Origin: Streptomyces albidochromogenes
GTDB taxonomy: Bacteria > Actinomycetota > Actinomycetes > Streptomycetales > Streptomycetaceae
Reading direction: 5' to 3'
NCBI RefSeq assembly: GCF_005981925.1
Contig: NZ_VBVX01000037.1
Location: forward strand, 1 to 33,649
Length of the DNA: 33,649 nt
Position 1 is the stretch's first letter; every line of letters starts with the position of its first letter. A program made the translations under genes and the position numbers. Shown here piece by piece: positions 6,868-15,013 of the stretch. The notes beneath the pieces were generated by a model. That model was not told where the DNA came from, ran no database searches, and was given only the letters and a program-made list of their open reading frames with translations.

Positions 6868-9393
6868 TCAGCCGCCTGTCACCCGGTAGGCCGCCGTGGC
6901 CTGTTCGTAGATCTCGGTGATCTCGTCGCGCTGGGCTTCCGGTCCGATCACCTGGACCACGTGGTACCGGTCGGCGACGATCATCGCGAGGTTGCGCACG
7001 TACACATCGCGTCCGCTGCTGTCCTGCCAGGTGAACTGGCCTTCCGCCATGGCCTGCCGGCCCACGTCGATGCGGCGCAGACCATTCTGGGTCGACCAGG
7101 AGGAGTCGCGCACGGCCTGCAGTTCGCGCTCCTTCTTGAGCTGGTAGTCCATCGGGTCGCCGCCGTACTCCTTGACCGTGTCGCGGCCGGGGACGACCAG
7201 CAGCTCGAAGCCGGCACCCCGGTAGCGGACCTGGCCGGCGTCGTTGATCGGCCGGCGCTCCCAGTCCTTGTCGACGGCGATCTGGAATCCCTCGGGGTCC
7301 TTGCGCAGCTCGTACCCCTGGGCGAGGTCGGCGGCCGGGCCGGAGGTCTGCGGCTGCTGGGAGCTCGGCGTCCGCCGCGGCGGCGGCTCGGACTCGTCGT
7401 TCGCGGAGGGGCCGGGTGTGGCGGGCGCACCGGTGCTCCGGCCGGCGCCGGCCCGCACGGGGTCGCCTCCCCGGCTGCCGTCCTGGCCGGCGTCCTCCTC
7501 GCCGGCCTTCGGCATGAAGACCATCGCGTAGACCAGCGCCGCGGTCAGGCCGAGGAGGATCAAGACGAGGAGCGTGCGCCCGAGCGAACGCGGGCCGCCG
7601 CGCTGCTTCTTCTGGATCCGCGGCTCCTTGATGCGCGGCTCGCGCGGCGGCCTCGGCTCACGCGGCTCCCGCTGCTCCGGCCTGCCTCTGGCGGCCTTGG
7701 CCTTCTTGTGCCGGTGCCGGCCGTGCACGTCGGACGACGCGCCGCGGCGTCTGCGGACGAGCTCGCCGCGTCGGCGCACGATGGGCAGCCGCGTGGCGTC
7801 GACGGACGGCAGCGGCACGATGTCGGCGCCGGCCTCCGGCTCGGGCGCGGACCGTACGAGCGAACGCAGCCAGCCGCGCAGCTCCTCGAAGTCGGGCCGC
7901 TCGGTCGGGTCCTGGCGCAGCAGCGACTCGACGACCGGCCGCAGCGGACCGCACTCCTCGGCGAAGGCCGGCGGCTCGGCGCAGACGAGCTGCACCAGCT
8001 CGATGGCGCTCTCCTCCGGGTACGGGGCGTGGCCCTGCACGGTACGGAAGAGGAGCGCGCCGAGGGCCCAGAGGTCGGTCGAGGGGCCGATGGGCGGGGC
8101 GAGCTGCCAGTTGCCGTGCACGGAGCCGGCCTGCTCGGGCGCCCAGCGCTCGGTGACGGGTCCCACGACGGCGATCCGCGCCTGCCGGGCGCGCTCGGCG
8201 GCGAGCGGGGTGGCGGGCCCCCGGTACGGGGGGACCGGCCCGCCCTGGCCTTCCTGCCCGCCCGCCACGACCTCGTCCCAGCTCCGGGCGTGGGCCGGGG
8301 CGGGCGGCGCCTCGGGGGACTGCGGTCCGCGGCGCAGGCCGTCGGCCCGCATCCCGTCGGCCCGCATGCCGTCGCCCGCCGGGGAGCGCGGGACCGCGCC
8401 GTGCCAGGTGCCGGCCGGCTCCTGGCTGCGGGGGCTTTCGGCGCGCGGGAGTTCGGGCGCCGGCTCGGGGTCGAGGTCGACGTACGGGCTGATCGCGCGC
8501 GGGGCTCCGGCCGCCGGACGCTGGGCCGGGACCGCGCCGGTGCCGCCCGGGCGCTGCTCCTCGGTGACCCGGGCCGCCGCGCGGGCTCCGGCGCGGTACG
8601 CGGCGATGGCCCCGGCGCGCGCCGCGCGCACTTCGGCGGCGGGGTTCTGGCCGGTGGCGGGCAGCGCGGTGCGCACGCCGGCGCCGGGAGCGGGCGCGGC
8701 GGAGCCGCCGTACCGCGGGTCCGGCCCGTGGTCCGGCCCGGAGCCGGGGCTGCCCCAGCCCCCGCCGCTCTCCTCCGGGTCCTGGTCCGGCTCCGCCGGC
8801 ACCGGCACGGGGGCGTATCCGCACAGGGCCTCCTCCGCCGCGCCGGCCGCGAGGCCGGTCAGCACGATGCGGCCGTCGTCGCAGACGAGCACGGTGCGGA
8901 CGGTGATGTTGCGGTGGGTCCAGCCGTGCGCGTGCAGCACCCGCAGGGCGGTCAGCACATCGGCGGCGATCTCCGCCGCCCGGTACGGGTTGAGCGGCTT
9001 CTCGGCGAGCAGTGCCGCGAGCGGCCGCGCGGCCACCAGTTCACTCACTATCCACAGCGAGCCGCCCTCGGCGAACACGTCGAAGACCTGGTCGAGCCGG
9101 GGGTGGTCGGGGATCTGCGCGGCTGCCTGGGCCGCCTCGATGGCCCGGCGCACGGCGGGATCGGTCGGCCGCCGGGTCGTGCGACCGGCCGCGCGCCGCT
9201 GCGCGGCCGTCCCGCCGCCCTCGCCGTCCAGGAACTCCGCGTCCACTACCTCGGGTAACGGGACCTGACGGACCAGCACTTCCTGGCCGCTGTAGGTGTC
9301 GAACGCCCTGGTCTCGACCAGTTCGTACGCATCGGAAGGCGGCAGGGGAAGGCGGTAGCGGTCGGCAAGCACCCGACCCGCGTAGTCATCCAC
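6868..9393 (-). CDS. Membrane pseudokinase with split kinase fold and extracellular domain
   Basis: An 841-aa kinase-like protein starting at a GTG preceded by GGGGAGG (VDDYAGRVLADRYRL). The N-lobe has no glycine loop. The ATP lysine position is R42 (VLVRQV), the HRD motif is HRN (160-162), and DFG is TGL (179-181). All three catalytic signatures are therefore missing. After this, a Pro/Ala/Arg-rich stretch of about 250 residues intervenes. The C-lobe then resumes with PSTDLWALGALLFRTVQG and DPTERPDFEEL. A basic region, one transmembrane helix (LLVLILLGLTAALVYAMVF) and an extracellular domain of about 150 residues beginning GYELRKDPEGFQIAV complete it. It probably acts as a scaffold or phosphopeptide-independent sensor and not as an enzyme. 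It sits between two active kinases and is likely co-transcribed with the one downstream. Confidence 0.88.
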   Translation of the reverse strand: MDDYAGRVLADRYRLPLPPSDAYELVETRAFDTYSGQEVLVRQVPLPEVVDAEFLDGEGGGTAAQRRAAGRTTRRPTDPAVRRAIEAAQAAAQIPDHPRLDQVFDVFAEGGSLWIVSELVAARPLAALLAEKPLNPYRAAEIAADVLTALRVLHAHGWTHRNITVRTVLVCDDGRIVLTGLAAGAAEEALCGYAPVPVPAEPDQDPEESGGGWGSPGSGPDHGPDPRYGGSAAPAPGAGVRTALPATGQNPAAEVRAARAGAIAAYRAGARAAARVTEEQRPGGTGAVPAQRPAAGAPRAISPYVDLDPEPAPELPRAESPRSQEPAGTWHGAVPRSPAGDGMRADGMRADGLRRGPQSPEAPPAPAHARSWDEVVAGGQEGQGGPVPPYRGPATPLAAERARQARIAVVGPVTERWAPEQAGSVHGNWQLAPPIGPSTDLWALGALLFRTVQGHAPYPEESAIELVQLVCAEPPAFAEECGPLRPVVESLLRQDPTERPDFEELRGWLRSLVRSAPEPEAGADIVPLPSVDATRLPIVRRRGELVRRRRGASSDVHGRHRHKKAKAARGRPEQREPREPRPPREPRIKEPRIQKKQRGGPRSLGRTLLVLILLGLTAALVYAMVFMPKAGEEDAGQDGSRGGDPVRAGAGRSTGAPATPGPSANDESEPPPRRTPSSQQPQTSGPAADLAQGYELRKDPEGFQIAVDKDWERRPINDAGQVRYRGAGFELLVVPGRDTVKEYGGDPMDYQLKKERELQAVRDSSWSTQNGLRRIDVGRQAMAEGQFTWQDSSGRDVYVRNLAMIVADRYHVVQVIGPEAQRDEITEIYEQATAAYRVTGG

Positions 9394-9508
9394 GACGCCT
9401 CCCCAGAGCGCGCTGTACCTCCGACCCGGTGACCGCACCAAGTCGTCAATTCCGGTCGCGTACGGTCAGTCCACGAGCTCTCACGATACGTGGCCGGACC
9501 CGGCCGCG

Positions 9509-9533
9509 CCGCCGGGTCTCGGCAACCCGGCGG
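9509..9533 (-). terminator. Hairpin downstream of the third kinase
   Basis: CCGCCGGGT (9509-9517) and ACCCGGCGG (9525-9533) form a perfect 9-bp stem with a 7-nt loop, 10 bp beyond the stop of the kinase that ends at 9543. A smaller GGCCG/CGGCC hairpin follows at 9492-9505. Termination here would separate the kinase at 9543-11456 from the pseudokinase operon. The 149-bp gap would then hold the operon's own promoter. Confidence 0.55.
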
Positions 9534-9542
9534 ATCCGTACG

Positions 9543-11456
9543 TCAGTCCTTCGGCTGGAACGTGTCGTGCGCGGTCTGGCGCAGCGTCCGGCACGCGTCC
9601 CCGTTCCACTCGCTCGCCTTGCAGCTCACCATGATCGAGTAGCCCCGCTTCGCGTCCACCTTGAAGCCGCGGTTCAGGACATGGATCCGCTGGCCTCCCT
9701 GGTCGCGCTCGAACTCCCAGTCGGCGGTGGTGGGGTACCCGTTGTAGTCGACGGGCCGTATCCCCAAGTGCTTGTAGTTGCTGCTGGTCGCGGCCACTCC
9801 GGCCTGCGCCGCCGCCCAGGCGGCGCGGGCGTCGTCGCGGGGGCTGGCGTTGAAGTCGACCTGGACGCGCGGGAACCCGCCCGGCTTCGCGTTGTAGATG
9901 CCGCCGGAGCTGACGCCCGCTATGTCGGTCCGCTTGAACCCCTTCGGCATCGCCATGGTGAAGCGGAACCGGTCGTCGCTGACCTTCGCGTACCCCTCGG
10001 GCAGTCCGCCGTCCTTCGGCGGATCGTCCGTCTTGGAGTCGTCCGCACCACCCTGGTCGTCGTCGCCGTCGCCGCCCTTGCCGGAGTCGTCGCCCTGGCC
10101 GTCGTCCGGCTTCTGGTCCTGTCCCGGGTCCTGGCTCTGGCTCTTCCCGCCGTCCGTCGCCCCGCCCTGGTCCGCGCCGCCCTTGGCGTCACCGCCGGCG
10201 GTCGCGCCGCTGGACGCGGCCGTGTCGTCCTTGGTCTTGCCCCGGGTCCCCTCGTCGCCACCGGTCAGTGCGACCACGAGCACGGTGCCGATCACCGCGA
10301 GCGCCGCGACGACGGCCACTATCACCAGCGTGCGACGCGGTACGACGTCGGTGAGCGACGCCCGCTCCGGCGGCCTCGGGCCGACCGGCGGCTGCGGGGA
10401 GCCCGCCGGGGAGGACTGCTTCTGCTTCGCCGCCTGGGCCGCCGCCGCGTTGCGCACGGACTTCAGCGCCCCGCGCACCCGCTCGCCGGCGGGCGGGCCG
10501 TCCGACGCGGCGCCGCTCTTGGCCGGCCGTACCGCGCCGAGCACGTCGTCGGGGACCGGCGGCAGTGCCACCACCCGGGTCGCCTCCAGCGACGGCTCGG
10601 GCTCGTCCGTCTTCTCGGGCAGGTGGATCACGTCGTTGAGGAGGGCTCGCGCGCCCGCCTCGTCGAGCCGCTGCTCGGGGTCCTTCGCCAGCAGGCCGTA
10701 GATGACCTCTGTCAGCGGGCCCGCGTTCTTCGGCGGGTCGAGCGGCTCGGTCATCACGGCCGTCAGGGTCGCGATCGCGGAGCCCTTGTCGTACGGCGGG
10801 GTGCCCTCCACCGAGGCGTACAGCAGACCGCCCAGCGACCACAGGTCGGCGGCGGGGCCCGGCTTGTGGCCACGGGCCCGCTCCGGCGAGATGTACGACG
10901 GCGCGCCCACCAGCATGCCGGTCGACGTGATCGACGGGTCGCCCTCGACCTGCGCGATGCCGAAGTCGGTCAGCACGACCCGGCCGTCCTCGGAGATCAG
11001 GACGTTGGACGGCTTCACATCGCGGTGCAGGATGCCCTGGCGGTGCGCGGCTCGCAGTACGTCGAGGATCGCGAGGCCCACCTCGGCGGCCCGTCGCGGC
11101 GTCAGCAGGCCGTCCTGGCGCACGACATCGGCGAGCGACTTGCCCTCGATCAGCTCCATGACGATCCACGGCCGGTCGTCCTCGTCGACCACGTCGTAGA
11201 CGGTCACGGCGCCGTTGTTGCGGATGCGGGCGATCGCCTTGGCCTCACGCAGCGTGCGCGTGATGAGGCGGCGCTTCTCCTCTTCGTCGATGCTCGTGGG
11301 GAAGCGCAGTTCCTTCACCGCGACCGTGCGGCCCAGCGTCTCGTCGACCGCGCGCCAGACCGTACCCATGCCGCCCCGGCCGAGGACCTCTCCGAGCCGG
11401 TACCGCCCGGCGAGAAGACGCCCCTGGGGGTCCTTGGACTGCTCCGCCTCCGACAT
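9543..11456 (-). CDS. Membrane Ser/Thr protein kinase (Hanks type), intact active site
   Basis: A 637-aa kinase. The ATG at 11456 is chosen for its AGAGGGG site; the open frame extends 28 codons further without one. Kinase motifs are complete: GRGGMGTV (26-33), K48 in VAVKEL, HRD 144-146 in HRDVKPSNVLI, DFG 164-166, and GAPSYISPERARG. A juxtamembrane linker follows. One transmembrane helix (VIVAVVAALAVIGTVLVVAL) leads to an Asp/Gly/Lys-rich flexible linker of about 70 residues. An extracellular domain then begins GYAKVSDDRFRFTMAMPKGF. Two cysteines near the end (VSCKASE, DACRTL) could form a disulfide. The extracellular domain resembles those of the two neighbouring kinase-family proteins. 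It is separated from them by a 149-bp gap with a hairpin, so it may be transcribed separately. Confidence 0.92.
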   Translation of the reverse strand: MSEAEQSKDPQGRLLAGRYRLGEVLGRGGMGTVWRAVDETLGRTVAVKELRFPTSIDEEEKRRLITRTLREAKAIARIRNNGAVTVYDVVDEDDRPWIVMELIEGKSLADVVRQDGLLTPRRAAEVGLAILDVLRAAHRQGILHRDVKPSNVLISEDGRVVLTDFGIAQVEGDPSITSTGMLVGAPSYISPERARGHKPGPAADLWSLGGLLYASVEGTPPYDKGSAIATLTAVMTEPLDPPKNAGPLTEVIYGLLAKDPEQRLDEAGARALLNDVIHLPEKTDEPEPSLEATRVVALPPVPDDVLGAVRPAKSGAASDGPPAGERVRGALKSVRNAAAAQAAKQKQSSPAGSPQPPVGPRPPERASLTDVVPRRTLVIVAVVAALAVIGTVLVVALTGGDEGTRGKTKDDTAASSGATAGGDAKGGADQGGATDGGKSQSQDPGQDQKPDDGQGDDSGKGGDGDDDQGGADDSKTDDPPKDGGLPEGYAKVSDDRFRFTMAMPKGFKRTDIAGVSSGGIYNAKPGGFPRVQVDFNASPRDDARAAWAAAQAGVAATSSNYKHLGIRPVDYNGYPTTADWEFERDQGGQRIHVLNRGFKVDAKRGYSIMVSCKASEWNGDACRTLRQTAHDTFQPKD

Positions 11457-11562
11457 GCGTCCCCTCTGCGATCCCTGATCTTCGCCCGCGATGGCTGCGT
11501 TCCAGGGTGATGCGGTAACGCGCCCTGGCAGAGCCTTCATTGTCCCTCACCGCGCGACCGAT

Positions 11563-11614
11563 CGTGGTCCCGGGTCGCCGGGGCCTTTCCCCCGGGGGAA
11601 CAAAAGGGACCACG
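11563..11614. terminator. Large hairpin between glpD and the kinase
   Basis: CGTGGTCCC (11563-11571) and GGGACCACG (11606-11614) are a perfect 9-bp inverted repeat. They enclose a second perfect palindrome, TTCCCCCGGGGGAA (11587-11600). It lies 77 nt beyond the glpD stop and 107 nt before the kinase start on the same strand. It could terminate glpD or act in the kinase leader. The choice is not settled by sequence. Confidence 0.45.
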
Positions 11615-11690
11615 CGCAGGTCACAGCAGTGTCAGAGCGGCTCCACCGAACCTCCCCACCACCCGGCCGAGTTCGCCGCATCACGGCCTG

Positions 11691-13400
11691 TCACTGGATC
11701 GGCGCGATGTCGGGCGCCCCCAGCCGCGCGGCGTCGGCCGTCAGATCGTCCGGCTGGCGCTGCGACTCCCGCTCCGCCTCGACCCGCTTCTCGTAGTGCT
11801 CGACCTCCTTCTCGATCTGCTCCTTGTCCCACCCGAGCACCGGCGCCATCAGCTGCGCGCACTCCCGTGCACTGCGTGTACCCCGGTCGAACGTCTCGAT
11901 GGAGATCCGCGTACGCCGGGTCAGTACGTCGTCCAGGTGCCGCGCCCCCTCGTGGGAGGCGGCGTACACGATCTCGGCGCGCAGGTAGTCGTCCGCCGCG
12001 CTCAGCGGGTCGCCGAGCGACGGGTCGCGGGCGATCAGCTCCAGCAGTTCCTCGGCCAGCGAGCCGTACCGGTTCAACAGGTGCTCCACGCGCACGACAT
12101 GAAGCCCCGTCCGCGCCGCGATCCGCGCCCGCGCGTTCCACAGGGCCCGGTACCCCTCGGCCCCCGCGAGCGGCACGTCCTCCGTCACGCACTCGGCGAC
12201 CCGCTGGTCGAGCGCGTGCACGGCCTCGTCCACCGCGTCCTTCGCCATCACGCGGTACGTCGTGTACTTGCCGCCCGCGACCACGACGAGCCCCGGCACC
12301 GGGTGCGCCACCGTGTGCTCGCGCGAGAGCTTGCTCGTGGCGTCCGACTCCCCGGCCAGCAGCGGCCGCAGGCCGGCGTACACGCCCTGCACGTCGTCGC
12401 GCGTCAGGGGCACCGCCAGTACCGAGTTCACATGCTCCAGGAGGTAGTCGATGTCCGCGCTGGAGGCCGCCGGGTGGGCCTTGTCGAGGTCCCAGTCGGT
12501 GTCGGTGGTGCCCACGATCCAGTGCCGCCCCCAGGGGATGACGAACAGCACCGACTTCTCGGTCCGCAGGATCAGACCGGTCGACGAGTGGATCCGGTCC
12601 TTCGGGACCACCAGGTGGATGCCCTTGGACGCCCGTACGTGGAACTGCCCGCGCTCGCCGATGAGCGCCTGGGTGTCGTCCGTCCACACCCCGGTCGCGT
12701 TGACGACCTGCCGGGCCCTGACCTCGTACTCGCCGCCGCCCTCCAGGTCCCGCACCCGGGCCCCGACGACCCGCTCGCCCTCGCGCAGGAACCCGACGAC
12801 GCGCGCCCGGTTGGCGACCTGGGCGCCGTACTGCGAGGCCGTGCGCACCAGCGTCGTCACGAAGCGCGCGTCGTCCATCTGGGCGTCGTAGTACTGCAAC
12901 GCGCCGACCAGGGCGTCCTTCTTCAACGCGGGCGCCACCCGCAGGGCGCGCTTGCGCGTGAGGTGACGGTGCATCGGCAGCCCGCGCCCGTGCCCGGAGG
13001 ACACCGACATCGCGTCGTACAGCGCGACGCCCGACCCGGCGTACCACCGCTCCCATCCCTTGTGCTGGAGCGGGTAGAGGAAGGGAACGGGCTTGACCAG
13101 GTGCGGCGCGAGGCGCTCCAGCAGCAGCCCGCGCTCCTTCAGCGCCTCGCGCACGAGCGCGAAGTCGAGCATCTCCAGATAGCGCAGCCCGCCGTGGATC
13201 AGCTTGCTCGACCGGCTCGACGTGCCCGAGGCCCAGTCACGGGCCTCGACCAGTCCGGTCGACAGCCCGCGCGTGACGGCGTCGAGAGCCGTCCCGGCAC
13301 CGACCACTCCCGCGCCCACCACGAGCACGTCCAGTTCACGCTCGGCCATCGCCGCGAGCGCCTCGGCACGCTCCGCGGGTCCCAGTGTCGCTGTCCTCAC
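11691..13400 (-). CDS. glpD: FAD-dependent glycerol-3-phosphate dehydrogenase
   Basis: A 569-aa membrane-associated flavoprotein that oxidises glycerol 3-phosphate to dihydroxyacetone phosphate and passes electrons to the quinone pool. The N-terminal FAD motif is DVLVVGAGVVGAGTALDAV. The GlpD signature SGTSSRSSKLIHGGLRYLE follows it. Later come TDTDWDLDKAHPAAS and GGKYTTYRVMAKDAVD, both typical, and then the C-terminal DAO_C helical domain. The GTG start at 13400 has GGGAGG five bases upstream; the open frame extends 59 codons further without support. The length fits the family. No glpF or glpK is adjacent, so this is an isolated copy outside the glycerol operon. It is divergent from the nucleotide-sugar dehydrogenase gene across a 229-bp region that holds a DnaA-box-like inverted repeat. 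Confidence 0.93.
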   Translation of the reverse strand: MRTATLGPAERAEALAAMAERELDVLVVGAGVVGAGTALDAVTRGLSTGLVEARDWASGTSSRSSKLIHGGLRYLEMLDFALVREALKERGLLLERLAPHLVKPVPFLYPLQHKGWERWYAGSGVALYDAMSVSSGHGRGLPMHRHLTRKRALRVAPALKKDALVGALQYYDAQMDDARFVTTLVRTASQYGAQVANRARVVGFLREGERVVGARVRDLEGGGEYEVRARQVVNATGVWTDDTQALIGERGQFHVRASKGIHLVVPKDRIHSSTGLILRTEKSVLFVIPWGRHWIVGTTDTDWDLDKAHPAASSADIDYLLEHVNSVLAVPLTRDDVQGVYAGLRPLLAGESDATSKLSREHTVAHPVPGLVVVAGGKYTTYRVMAKDAVDEAVHALDQRVAECVTEDVPLAGAEGYRALWNARARIAARTGLHVVRVEHLLNRYGSLAEELLELIARDPSLGDPLSAADDYLRAEIVYAASHEGARHLDDVLTRRTRISIETFDRGTRSARECAQLMAPVLGWDKEQIEKEVEHYEKRVEAERESQRQPDDLTADAARLGAPDIAPIQ

Positions 13401-13482
13401 TGCTGCCTCCCGTAGTGGTCGGGTGGCCGGGATCACTCCCCGCCTCCTCGATTCTGTCCGCGCCGCCCGCCTCCGGCCACCG

Positions 13483-13580
13483 CCTGTGGACAACACTCCT
13501 GCACCCGGCCTCACACAATGCCGCATAACGGTCATATTTACGCTTAGTCTGAAATTGCGCTCGCCCGAACTGTCCACAGG
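13483..13580. promoter_or_regulatory. Inverted DnaA-box-like pair in the glpD / sugar dehydrogenase intergenic region
   Basis: CCTGTGGACA (13483-13492) and TGTCCACAGG (13571-13580) are a perfect 10-bp inverted repeat 78 nt apart. The left arm contains TGTGGACAA, an exact complement of the Streptomyces DnaA box TTGTCCACA; the right arm has 8 of 9 matches. Between them lies the AT-richest stretch of the region (13525-13558). Two boxes do not make an origin, so a role as DnaA-responsive promoter elements or titration sites is inference. The rest of 13401-13629 holds the divergent promoters of both flanking genes. Confidence 0.4.
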
Positions 13581-13629
13581 GCTTGCGTGTTGCCTCCCCT
13601 CCGGCTATTGGGAAGGACGGCCCACCGCC

Positions 13630-14892
13630 ATGCCCGCAGATCTCGCCGTCATCGGACTCGGCCACCGCGGCCTGCCCCTCGCCCAGGCCGCGGTCGCCTC
13701 CGGCATCGACACCATCGGCTTCGACACCGACCCCCGCCGCCTCACGGACCTCGCCGCCGGGCGCGCCCCGGCCGACGGCTCCCTCACCGCCGCCGCCCTG
13801 CGCCGCATGCTGGCCGGCGGCTTCCGCACCGTCAGATCCCCGGCCGAACTGGGCCGGGTCCGTACCGCCGTCATCTGTGCCCCCACCCCGCTCGGCGCCG
13901 ACCGCACGCTCGACCTGAGCCACGTCGGCGACGCCGCCAGGACCCTGGCGGCGCACCTGCGCCCGCACACCACCGTGCTGCTCGAATCGGCCGCATACCC
14001 CGGCACCACCGAAGAATTCCTGCGCCCCCTCCTCGAAGAAGGCTCCGGGCTGCGCGCGGGACGCGACTTCCACCTCGCCTACTCCCCCAGTCGGGTGGAT
14101 CCGGGCAGCAGGCTGCACGGGTACGCGAACACCCCGCAGGTCATCGGCGGCCTCACCCCCGCCTGCACCGAATCGGCCGCCGCCTTCTACGGGCGGCTCA
14201 CCGACAAGGTGGTGCGGGCGCGCGGACCGCGCGAGGCCGAGACCGTCGGCGTACTCGAAACGAACTACCGGCACGTCAACATCGCCCTGGTCAACGAGAT
14301 GGCCGTGCTCTGCCACGACCTGGGCGTCGATCTGTGGGACGTCATCCGCTGCGCCGAGACCAAGCCGTTCGGCTTCCAGGCGTTCCGCCCGGGCCCGGGC
14401 GTCGGCGGCCACGGCGTACCGGTCGACCCCACCTACATCCCGCACAGCGGCGGGACCCCCGGCCACCCGCTGCGCATGGTCGGGCTCGCCCAGGAGATCA
14501 ACGACCGCATGCCGCAGTACGTCATCCAGCGCTGCGCCACGCTCCTCAACGAGCACGGCAAATCCGCGCGCGGCGCCCGCGTCCTGCTGCTCGGCGTCAC
14601 CTACAAGCCGGACCTCGCCGACCAGCAGGGCTCCCCCGCCCCGGAGATCGCCACCCGGCTGATGGACCTGGGCGCCCAGGTCGGCTACCACGACCCGCAC
14701 GTCCCCGACTGGCGCGTGCGCGACGTACCGGTCCCGCGTGTCGACTCCCTGTACGAGGCGGCGGCCAACGCGGACCTGACCGTGCTCCTGCAGAACCACC
14801 GGACGTACGACCTCCAGGCCCTCGCCGTGAAGGCCCAGCTCCTCCTCGACACGCGCGGGGCGTCCCCGACGGGGGCGACCCACCGGCTCTAG
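13630..14892 (+). CDS. UDP-sugar/NDP-sugar dehydrogenase-family protein lacking the catalytic cysteine
   Basis: A 420-aa protein of the UDP-glucose/UDP-ManNAc dehydrogenase family. These enzymes oxidise a nucleotide sugar to its uronic acid in two NAD-dependent steps. The N-terminal NAD motif is LAVIGLGHRGLPLA. The central domain has NYRHVNIALVNEMAVLC and KPFGFQAFRPGPGVGGHG. The C-terminal domain has VLLLGVTYKPDLADQQGSPA and the end DTRGA. In the active-site loop the family sequence GGHC(I/V)P(V/I)DP reads GGHGVPVDP, so the catalytic cysteine is Gly262. The lysine usually found before LENTYR is also gone (VGVLETNYR). It may be inactive, or may work on a substrate needing only one step. The start at 13630 fits the fold; GGAAGGA lies rather far, 12 nt upstream. 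The gene stands alone. Confidence 0.82.
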   Translation: MPADLAVIGLGHRGLPLAQAAVASGIDTIGFDTDPRRLTDLAAGRAPADGSLTAAALRRMLAGGFRTVRSPAELGRVRTAVICAPTPLGADRTLDLSHVGDAARTLAAHLRPHTTVLLESAAYPGTTEEFLRPLLEEGSGLRAGRDFHLAYSPSRVDPGSRLHGYANTPQVIGGLTPACTESAAAFYGRLTDKVVRARGPREAETVGVLETNYRHVNIALVNEMAVLCHDLGVDLWDVIRCAETKPFGFQAFRPGPGVGGHGVPVDPTYIPHSGGTPGHPLRMVGLAQEINDRMPQYVIQRCATLLNEHGKSARGARVLLLGVTYKPDLADQQGSPAPEIATRLMDLGAQVGYHDPHVPDWRVRDVPVPRVDSLYEAAANADLTVLLQNHRTYDLQALAVKAQLLLDTRGASPTGATHRL

Positions 14893-15013
14893 GCAGCGCG
14901 GCGACCGGAATCCACGGGTGCTCTGTCGTACGGCACTGCTAGCGTTCGGCGTCACTCGTCGCACGTCCGTGCGCATCCACGGTGCACCACATCCCTTGGG
15001 GGGGATCTCCACC

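Noticed and set aside
6817..11510. Long plus-strand open frames over the kinase cluster (about 810 and 830 codons)
   Set aside because: Biased low-complexity shadows opposite clear kinase genes; no motifs and no ribosome sites.
13483..13580. Replication origin
   Set aside because: Only two DnaA-box-like sites, with no dnaA/dnaN genes; Streptomyces oriC has many boxes.
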